A DNA stretch of 39,569 nt, taken from Nitrospirota bacterium (lineage in GTDB: Bacteria > Nitrospirota > Thermodesulfovibrionia > Thermodesulfovibrionales > JdFR-86). Both the position numbers and the translations under genes were made by a program. The notes beneath the pieces are model-generated. The model did not search any database and was not told the origin of the DNA. It was given only the letters and a program-made list of their open reading frames with translations. Each line of letters begins with the position of its first letter. The stretch's first letter is position 1. Location of the stretch: NCBI GenBank assembly GCA_037386965.1, contig JARRLN010000013.1:1-39569 (forward strand), given 5' to 3'. Positions 33,880 through 39,569 of this stretch are shown here, piece after piece.

Positions 33880-34416
33880 ATGACGACACTCCGCACCATA
33901 ACGGCCGCGCTCTTCGTGGTGGCCCTTCTGGCAGGATGCAACTTCCTCGCTCCCGAGGCCGAAAGCAACCACAAAGTTGCCGACGCCAAGCCGGCCGCCG
34001 AGTCCGCCGCGCCCCAGGGGGGCGTTGCCGCCCTGCCCTGCTTCGGCTGCCACCCCTATGCCGCCTTCAACGAGGCCTTCCCCCACGAGACGCACGGCTC
34101 CATGGGGCTTCACTGCACCCAGTGCCACGGGATGAAGGCCCACAAGAGCAATACCATCATCGGCGAGACCTGTAACAACTGCCATAACATGGGCGTCATG
34201 CAGATGAAGACCTCGGCCATGCCGGCCTTCTTCGACCACGCGACGCACGCGGCCATGTTCGACTGCGGGAAGTGCCACCCCGAGTCCTTCCCCATGAAGC
34301 TCAACGCGGCGGCCATCTCCATGGCCGACATCTCCCGGGGCAAGTACTGCGGCGACTGCCACAACGGCTCGGTGGCCTTCGCCTCCGACAAGTGCGACCG
34401 GTGCCACACCCGATGA
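33880..34416 (+). CDS. Hexahaem c-type cytochrome lipoprotein
   Basis: Start at 33880 (MTTLRTIT), with GAGGAT just before; the longer frame lies inside the cytochrome b gene. The 178-residue product carries a signal peptide with lipobox LLAGC (acylated Cys20), so it is membrane-tethered, probably at the outer membrane since no Asp follows the Cys. After a Lys/Ala/Pro-rich spacer come six CXXCH sites: CFGCH, CTQCH, CNNCH, CGKCH, CGDCH and CDRCH. Single His residues in HETHGSMG and DHATHAAMF are candidate distal ligands, as in c7/c3-like cytochromes. It is the last gene before a strong terminator and probably the electron acceptor of the bc-type unit. Confidence 0.9.
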   Translation: MTTLRTITAALFVVALLAGCNFLAPEAESNHKVADAKPAAESAAPQGGVAALPCFGCHPYAAFNEAFPHETHGSMGLHCTQCHGMKAHKSNTIIGETCNNCHNMGVMQMKTSAMPAFFDHATHAAMFDCGKCHPESFPMKLNAAAISMADISRGKYCGDCHNGSVAFASDKCDRCHTR

Positions 34417-34455
34417 GGGAGGCCACCTGAGGAGGAAGGAGCGGTCCGAAGGACC

Positions 34456-34491
34456 AAAGGAGGAGGGCCCCTTTTGGGGCCCTCCTCCTTT
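34456..34491. terminator. Strong bidirectional terminator between convergent operons
   Basis: A perfect 16-bp stem (AAAGGAGGAGGGCCCC with GGGGCCCTCCTCCTTT) around a TTTT loop. It lies 40 bases after the cytochrome lipoprotein stop and 37 before the regulator's stop. A- and T-ends of the stem give T-rich 3' arms on both strands. Confidence 0.85.
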
Positions 34492-34527
34492 GCCTCGAAT
34501 CAGGGGGAAAGTTCTTCCCGGCCTGCC

Positions 34528-35892
34528 TCAGCTTCCTTTCTCGACGTTGATGCCGAGCTTCTTCATCTTTCTGTACAGGGTCGCCAGGTCTATCCCCAGC
34601 TCCCGGGCCGTCTCGTCCTTGTTCCAGTCATGGTGGGCGAGGCGCTCGAGGATGAGCTTCCTCTCGTAGTAGTTCAGGGCGTCCTTGAGCCCGGCGGCGT
34701 GGGCGGCCTGGTAGGTGCGGACCTTCTCCGGGAGGTCTTCGACATAAATCTTCTCTCCCGTCGAGAGCACCACGGCACGCTCCATGGCGTTTCTCAGCTC
34801 CCGCACGTTCCCGAACCAGGGATACTCCAGGATGGTCTGCATCGCGGCCTCATCGATGCCGTCGAGCCTCTTTCCATGCTCCTCGGCGAAGCGCTCCAGG
34901 AACGTGCTGGCCACAAGGATGATGTCCTCCTTCCTCTCCCTGAGGGGCGGTATCGTCACTTCTATCACGTTCAAGCGGTAGTACAGGTCCTCCCTGAACT
35001 CCCCGCCCTTGATGGCCTCGTCCAGGTTCTTGTGGGTTGCCGCGACGATGCGCACGTCCACCGTCCGGGGGCGGGTGTCCCCCAGGGGAAGCACCTCCCC
35101 CGTCTCCAACACGTGCAGGAGCTTGGACTGAAGAGCCAGGGGCATGTCCCCTATCTCGTCGAGAAAGACCGTCCCCCCGTCGGCGGCCTCCAGGAGGCCG
35201 GGCTTATCGGCGGTAGCGCCGGTAAAAGCACCCTTCCTGTAGCCGAAAAGCTCGCTCTCCAGGAGCGTTTCGGGGATGGCGGAGCAGTTGATGGCCATGA
35301 AGGGCTTGCCGCCCCGGGGGCTGTTCTGGTGGATGATCTCCGCCAGAAGCCCCTTGCCGGTACCGCTTTCGCCGAAGATGAGGATGTTGCTCTTCGTGGA
35401 CACCACCTTCTCCACCAGGTCGAATATCTCGCGGACCTGGGGCGAATCCCCGAGGAACTTGTTGCTCCGAAGGCGGTTGCTCCGCTCCCTCCAGAGGACC
35501 TGGTTTTCCATCTCCAGCCTCCGGCCGTTCAGGGATTTCCTGATCCTGTGCTTGACCTCGTCGTTGTTGAAGGGCTTGGTGATGTAGTCGTCGGCCCCCT
35601 TCTTCATGGCGTCCACCGCGTTCTCCACGGTGGCGTACGCCGTCATGAGGATGACGATGGCGCCCGGCGAAATGTCCTTGACCCTCTCCAGAAGCTCGAT
35701 GCCGTCCATCCCTTCCATCTTGAGGTCGGTCATCACCAGTTCGAAGTCCTTTTTACGGACCTTTTCCATGGCCTCCTCTCCGCTCTCGGCGGATTCGACC
35801 TCATAGCCCTCCCTGCTCAGGAGAAATTCCAGCGCGCGGCAGATGTCGCGCTCGTCGTCCACTATCAGGATCCTGTGCGCATTATTTTTCAT
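34528..35892 (-). CDS. Sigma-54-dependent response regulator, NtrC family
   Basis: A 454-residue transcription activator. Receiver domain (1-120): acidic pair Asp12/Asp13, phosphoacceptor Asp56 in MTDLKM, Thr/Ala and Lys positions (LMTAYA, TKPF) intact. AAA+ domain (about 145-370): Walker A GESGTGKG, the sigma-54-contacting GAFTGA loop, Walker B GGTVFLDEIGD and the arginine-finger region. A Fis-type helix-turn-helix closes the protein (about 410-450, DETARELGIDLATLYRKMKKLG by position). Everything needed for phosphorylation-controlled activation of sigma-54 is present. Its start overlaps the end of the kinase gene by 11 bases; it faces the cytochrome operon, whose promoter is of sigma-54 type. 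It parallels BccR of Geobacter in context. Confidence 0.96.
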   Translation of the reverse strand: MKNNAHRILIVDDERDICRALEFLLSREGYEVESAESGEEAMEKVRKKDFELVMTDLKMEGMDGIELLERVKDISPGAIVILMTAYATVENAVDAMKKGADDYITKPFNNDEVKHRIRKSLNGRRLEMENQVLWRERSNRLRSNKFLGDSPQVREIFDLVEKVVSTKSNILIFGESGTGKGLLAEIIHQNSPRGGKPFMAINCSAIPETLLESELFGYRKGAFTGATADKPGLLEAADGGTVFLDEIGDMPLALQSKLLHVLETGEVLPLGDTRPRTVDVRIVAATHKNLDEAIKGGEFREDLYYRLNVIEVTIPPLRERKEDIILVASTFLERFAEEHGKRLDGIDEAAMQTILEYPWFGNVRELRNAMERAVVLSTGEKIYVEDLPEKVRTYQAAHAAGLKDALNYYERKLILERLAHHDWNKDETARELGIDLATLYRKMKKLGINVEKGS

Positions 35893-37930
35893 TTATAGGC
35901 AACCTCACTCGGAACGTCGACCCCTTCCCCGCCTCGCTCTCGAAGGATATGTCGCCCCCGAAGCTCCTGACGATGGTCTGGCAGACCGAGAGCCCCAGGC
36001 CGGTTCCCTTGTCCTTGGTCGTGTAGAAGGGGTCGAAAATTCTGTCGAAATCCTTCTCGTCTATGCCCTGCCCGGTGTCGCGGAAGGCGATTTCCACCTC
36101 GCCCTCGTCTGTCCCGACGACGACGGCAAGCTGCCCCCCGTCGGGCATGGCGTCGGCCGCGTTGAGGATGAGGTTCATGAATACCTGCACGAGCTGGTTG
36201 CCGTCCACCCTCACCGGCGGAAGGTCGTCCGGCCCCTCCACGGTAATGGAGATGTTCTTCGTCCGCCGGTCGTATTTTACCAGCTCCACCGTGGAGGCCA
36301 GAAGCTCCTTGATGCTCAGGTGACGGACATCTTCCATGCGTGTCTTGGTGAAGCTGGCCATGTTCTTCACGATGGCCTCTATGCGGCCGATGTGCTTGTA
36401 TATGGTGTCTATGGCCTCCGCGGTAAACTCGTCGAACTCCATGCCCTTCAGAATCTGGACATAGGAGGAGATGGAGGTCAGGGGGTTTCCGATTTCGTGG
36501 GCTACTCCCGCCGAGAGGCGCGCCAGGGCGGTGAGCTTCTCCGACTGCATGAGCTGCTCTTCGGCCTTCTTCAGCTCCGTTATGTCCTGAAGGAGCAGGA
36601 GGGTCTGGATGCGTCCGTCGGGGGAATGCAGGGGGGTCAGGGACATCTGGAAGAAGCCCTTCTTCTTCTCCGTGTTCAGGGAGACGACCTGCTGTATCAA
36701 CCGGTCCTCGACCACGGCGTTTCTGATCTCCCCCGTGATGCCGGCGTTCTGCCAGATGTCCTCCAGCGTGCCCCTCTTCAACTGCTCGTCCGAGAGCCAT
36801 CCACGCAGCACCTTGTTCATCCACACGCACGTGCCGTCCTCGTCCAGGACAGCCATCCCCGCCTCGATGGAGCCGATGACGGCATCCAGCTTCTCCTTCT
36901 CGCTTCTCAGTTCCTTCGTCCTCTCCTGCACGACGCTCTCAAGCTCCAGGGCGTAGTCCCTCACCTTATCGGCATAGGTGGCCTTGGCCTCGGCCCTTAT
37001 CCTTCTTTTGTTTATGAGGACGATGAAGAACGCTCCCGCGATGGTAGAGGCGAAAATGGCGATAACGAGCATGGACTGAAGCACCATGCTGTCGGAGATG
37101 CTGGCCGTGACTTCGGAGTACGGGATGGAGACACAGACTATCCACCCCAGGCCCTCGATGCGCGAGAAGGCGATGAGCTTGTCTTCGCCGTAGGGGGCGA
37201 TGTAGGAGCTGAAGCCCACGTTGGGAGAGTTCAGGATTTCCTTCTCGGCGTTGAAGGATGTGTGACACTGGTAACAATAGTTGTCGTGCTTGAAGATGTT
37301 CTTGCCCACCATGTCGCTCTTGGTGGGGTGGTAGACAAGGGTGCCGCGGTCGTTCATAATCCAGGCGTACCCCCGCTCCCCCGCCTGCACGGGCGTGAGG
37401 AACTTGCCGGTGATGTCGTCTATGTTGACTTCCACGAGCACGGCACCCATAAGCACGTTTTTCCCGTAGATGGGCGTAACCAGCACGAGCTTCCGCTGGT
37501 CCTCGGTATTGTCCTCCATGTAGACCTCCCCCGAAGGAAGGTCCTTCACTTGCTCAAAGCTGTTTTCCGCCTGCTCTGCCACACCCACATCCCCGGTCGA
37601 GTAAACCCGGCGGCCGTCCCCGTCGTAGAGGGTCACATGGACGTTTATCTCGTTATCGAGTTTAGACAGGGCGAAGCGGGTGTACTCATCGAGGCCCTTG
37701 GGGTCCAAGCCCCTCTGGGCCAGGAGCCCGGCCAGGGAAACGGCTTCCGTCCTCAGGTGTTCAAGGGTGTCGCCCACGGAAGAGGCCACGGTCTTGGCGA
37801 TGATGAGCTGCTGCCGGTTGATCTGGGTGGCCATCTCGGACTCGTAACTCTGGTGGAAAAAGAAGTTCAGCGTGATGACGACGCTCACGATGAGCAGAAG
37901 GACTCCGATGAGGGTTATCTTGAATCTCAT
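35882..37930 (-). CDS. Histidine kinase with a haem c site in its periplasmic Cache sensor domain
   Basis: A 682-residue inner-membrane sensor kinase. TM1 is at about 5-25, TM2 at 283-306. The periplasmic part has the double-Cache pattern (LDEYTRFALSKL, then VTLYDGDGRRVYSTGDVG; YAWIMNDRGTLVYHPTKSDMVGKNIF by position). Inserted right after it is CYQCH (Cys219, Cys222, His223), a canonical haem c attachment site on the correct side of the membrane; His201 and His215 are possible distal ligands. A PAS domain (about 345-460) leads to the HisKA domain with His478 in AHEIGNP and the ATPase domain with NLILNAADAM, DTGQGI and GTGLGL. It is coupled to the regulator gene. The leader (37931-38040) is GC-rich, with only a weak TAAAAT-type -10 near 38025. 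Confidence 0.95.
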   Translation of the reverse strand: MRFKITLIGVLLLIVSVVITLNFFFHQSYESEMATQINRQQLIIAKTVASSVGDTLEHLRTEAVSLAGLLAQRGLDPKGLDEYTRFALSKLDNEINVHVTLYDGDGRRVYSTGDVGVAEQAENSFEQVKDLPSGEVYMEDNTEDQRKLVLVTPIYGKNVLMGAVLVEVNIDDITGKFLTPVQAGERGYAWIMNDRGTLVYHPTKSDMVGKNIFKHDNYCYQCHTSFNAEKEILNSPNVGFSSYIAPYGEDKLIAFSRIEGLGWIVCVSIPYSEVTASISDSMVLQSMLVIAIFASTIAGAFFIVLINKRRIRAEAKATYADKVRDYALELESVVQERTKELRSEKEKLDAVIGSIEAGMAVLDEDGTCVWMNKVLRGWLSDEQLKRGTLEDIWQNAGITGEIRNAVVEDRLIQQVVSLNTEKKKGFFQMSLTPLHSPDGRIQTLLLLQDITELKKAEEQLMQSEKLTALARLSAGVAHEIGNPLTSISSYVQILKGMEFDEFTAEAIDTIYKHIGRIEAIVKNMASFTKTRMEDVRHLSIKELLASTVELVKYDRRTKNISITVEGPDDLPPVRVDGNQLVQVFMNLILNAADAMPDGGQLAVVVGTDEGEVEIAFRDTGQGIDEKDFDRIFDPFYTTKDKGTGLGLSVCQTIVRSFGGDISFESEAGKGSTFRVRLPINEK

Positions 37931-38182
37931 GTCCCATCCCCCGTCTTCCCCGGCATCCCCTCCGGGCGGGCCCCCTGGGGGGACCCCGCTCGCGAGAAGG
38001 GACCTCTCCCTCCCCGCTTTTGTATTTTAACAATTATTCGGCTGCCGGTGCAGGAGACGGAGGGCGGAGGCGGATAGGACCACGCCGGCAGGGTTTCTGC
38101 CCCGCCGCCGGAAGGTGATACAATCTAATCTGGCCCGCGGGCAGGACGATAAGCGGCGGGAGTCCCGGAGGCCCGAGGGGGT

Positions 38183-38896
38183 ATGGACATACGCGTAGGA
38201 TGTTGCGGTTTCCCGGTGGCCAGAGAGAGGTACTTCGAAGCCCTCGGGGTGGTCGAGCTTCAGCGGACCTTCTACCAGCCTCCGAAGAGGGAGTCCACGC
38301 TTCAGAGGCTGCGCGCCTCAGCCCCGCTGGGCTTTGTGTTTACCCTGAAGGCCTGGCAGCTCATAACCCACCAGCCCTCAAGCCCCACGTACAGGAAGCT
38401 CAGGGAGCAGATACCCGCATCCAGGGAGAAGAACTACGGCTCCTTCCGTCCCACCCCCGAGGTCTTCGAGGCCTGGCAAAGGACAAAACGGGCGGCCGAG
38501 ATGCTCAACGCCAGGGTGGTCGTCTTCCAGTGCCCGGCGAGCTTCGCCTCCCGGGCGGAGAACAAGGGGAACATGAGGAAGTTTTTTTCCTCCGTTTCAA
38601 GGGACGGCCTCCTTTTCGCCTGGGAGCCCCGGGGCAGGTGGAAGGAAGGGGAGATACGGGAGCTTTGCGAGGAACTGGACCTCGTCCACGCCGTTGACCC
38701 CTTCACATCCCGGGCCGTGTGGGGAGCTTTCGGCTACTTCCGGCTCCACGGCATCGGGGGCTACAGGTACAGATACTCCAGAGAAGACCTGGAAAGGCTG
38801 AGAAACCTCGTCAGCCCGACCGGGGGCTACGTCATGTTCAATAACGTCTTCATGTTCGAGAATGCTCGAGAATTCAAGGCCCTTGTCGAAGGGTGA
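38183..38896 (+). CDS. DUF72 family protein
   Basis: A 237-residue protein with the family start IRVGCCGFPVARERYFEAL, then EL..TFYQPP, FVFTLKAWQLITH, VVVFQCPASF and FAWEPRGRW and a closing GYVMFNNVFMFENA. The fold is a TIM-barrel-like structure; no biochemical activity is established for the family. The upstream 250 bases hold a TACAAT box at 38119-38124 without a good -35. The gene stands between the kinase, from which it diverges, and the AT-rich right edge. Confidence 0.88.
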   Translation: MDIRVGCCGFPVARERYFEALGVVELQRTFYQPPKRESTLQRLRASAPLGFVFTLKAWQLITHQPSSPTYRKLREQIPASREKNYGSFRPTPEVFEAWQRTKRAAEMLNARVVVFQCPASFASRAENKGNMRKFFSSVSRDGLLFAWEPRGRWKEGEIRELCEELDLVHAVDPFTSRAVWGAFGYFRLHGIGGYRYRYSREDLERLRNLVSPTGGYVMFNNVFMFENAREFKALVEG

Positions 38897-38973
38897 GGAG
38901 CTGTTGAGAGTTCCGCCGTCGTGGAGGAAGAGGGAGCAAGTCACAGACAGGCCCCGTGTGATGATTTACACCT

Positions 38974-39411
38974 TCACATACCACGTTCTTCTCTCCATTT
39001 TTGTAAACCGAGCCTCAGTAATTTCAACAACCAATTGTAATCATCATCTCCCGGAAAGCCCTTCATAAAAGTTGAAGCCCGAAACTTATCTGAATATCTA
39101 TTCATTATCTCGTGGCTCTTATTAAGGAGCTCATCAATTTCTGTAAAACTTAAAGGGTTATCTTTTAGCAGTTTGTCATTTGCAAGCACAATATGTGTTC
39201 CCTTATGGGCAACGATATTATTTCTCCATATCATTAATTTCTTTACTAAAGAATTCTTGTTACTACTCGCGTATTCTATATCTTTCTCTAATTGATCTTT
39301 ACCGGGGATTCTATCGTCTTTTGCAAGAAGTTCCACAAAAGGATTATCGCTAAGCCTTTCACGGAAATGGTCAGTTTCAAAAAAATGCATATTCGCCTTG
39401 ATTGTTTCCAA
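38974..39411 (-). CDS. HEPN-like (AbiU2-type) protein, probably N-terminally truncated
   Basis: The frame encodes about 145 residues of a helical, Asn/Lys-rich protein with the motif RNNIVAHKG near residue 63, the R-X4-6-H signature of HEPN ribonuclease-like domains in toxin and abortive-infection proteins. The only upstream start is a TTG at 39411. In-frame codons before it (reading as NLYNF) look like continuation of the protein, but a TGA stops them about 11 codons further up, so the gene is likely a 5'-truncated remnant. Composition is strikingly AT-rich compared with everything to its left, pointing to transferred DNA. Confidence 0.6.
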   Translation of the reverse strand: METIKANMHFFETDHFRERLSDNPFVELLAKDDRIPGKDQLEKDIEYASSNKNSLVKKLMIWRNNIVAHKGTHIVLANDKLLKDNPLSFTEIDELLNKSHEIMNRYSDKFRASTFMKGFPGDDDYNWLLKLLRLGLQKWREERGM

Positions 39412-39569
39412 AAAGTTATAAAGATTTAACCTAAAAAACTTTTTTCAAAATAAAAAAATAAAAATACCATAATAATATTTTAAATATCATTTTGGTTGAT
39501 TATTTCTAGTTCCTATTTTTAAATCAAGATTAATTCTAGGTAAATTTTAAGAAAATTAGATTTAAGTTT
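39412..39569. other. Very AT-rich right edge
   Basis: Almost entirely A and T with homopolymer runs; no reading frame longer than about 20 codons on either strand and no recognised site. The abrupt change from the GC-rich core suggests the border of a genomic island or an inserted element continuing beyond the window. Confidence 0.5.

Noticed and set aside
35843-38077. 744-codon open frame on the plus strand, opposite the histidine kinase
   Set aside because: It is the GC-rich antisense shadow of a gene with all kinase motifs; its product is low-complexity Leu/His/Gly/Val without domains. The same applies to the long frames at 3704-5314, 7512-9323, 26459-28294 and 34474-35898.
38086-38101. 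GG-N10-GC pattern upstream of the DUF72 gene
   Set aside because: Four mismatches to the sigma-54 consensus, and the sequence is better explained as a GGCAG/CTGCC inverted repeat.

Overview
The window reads as chromosomal DNA of a GC-rich, Gram-negative, anaerobically respiring bacterium. Multihaem c-type cytochromes, a lipoprotein cytochrome, NiFe-hydrogenase maturation genes (hypA, hypB), a selenocysteine elongation factor (selB) and several sigma-54 promoters together suggest a Nitrospirota- or Desulfobacterota-like lineage. That placement is inference, since no rRNA or tRNA gene is present. Both ends are more AT-rich than the core: the left edge with a large secreted PKD protein, and the right edge with a HEPN-like remnant.

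Layout. 1-3.8 kb: a C-terminal gene fragment and a 921-residue secreted PKD/toroid protein. 3.8-7.5 kb: phosphoglucomutase and, divergently, two peptide/nickel-type ABC permeases. 7.6-13.8 kb: RDD membrane protein, pyrE, a lytic transglycosylase, nadA, and a lemA / TPM-domain / nucleotidyltransferase-like operon. 13.9-21.9 kb: nucleoside transporter, a small protein behind a sigma-54-type promoter, a B12-type radical SAM protein, YjbQ, aldo/keto reductase, an HsdR-N-like protein coupled to a histone-deacetylase-like hydrolase, and a pseudo-receiver/SPOR membrane protein. 21.9-28.2 kb: UMF1-type transporter, an orphan receiver protein with a near-consensus sigma-54 promoter, a Nudix hydrolase, and a selB / HAD-like / queE operon. 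28.3-34.4 kb: DUF948 and YtxH proteins, hypA, hypB, a small membrane protein, a membrane-anchored cytochrome with ten CXXCH sites, then a sigma-54-controlled unit with two paralogous membrane proteins, a heptahaem cytochrome, a cytochrome b and a hexahaem lipoprotein. 34.5-37.9 kb: a convergent sigma-54 response regulator and its histidine kinase. 38.2-39.4 kb: a DUF72 protein and the HEPN-like remnant.

The most striking unit is at 30.4-37.9 kb. The kinase carries a haem c attachment motif (CYQCH) inside its predicted periplasmic Cache sensor domain. Its partner is a NtrC-type activator. The facing cytochrome operon starts with a sigma-54 promoter preceded by two TTGC-N6-GCAA dyads spaced exactly 20 bp apart. 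I infer a self-contained circuit in which the redox or ligand state of a haem c sensor switches a quinol-to-outer-surface electron route (cytochrome b, then heptahaem, then hexahaem lipoprotein). The heptahaem plus cytochrome b pair with a sigma-54 activator resembles, as I recall it, the CbcBA/BccR arrangement of Geobacter.

A second theme is leaderless transcription. At six operon-leading genes a good -10 box ends only 5-7 bases before the start codon and there is no Shine-Dalgarno sequence, whereas operon-internal genes have good ones.
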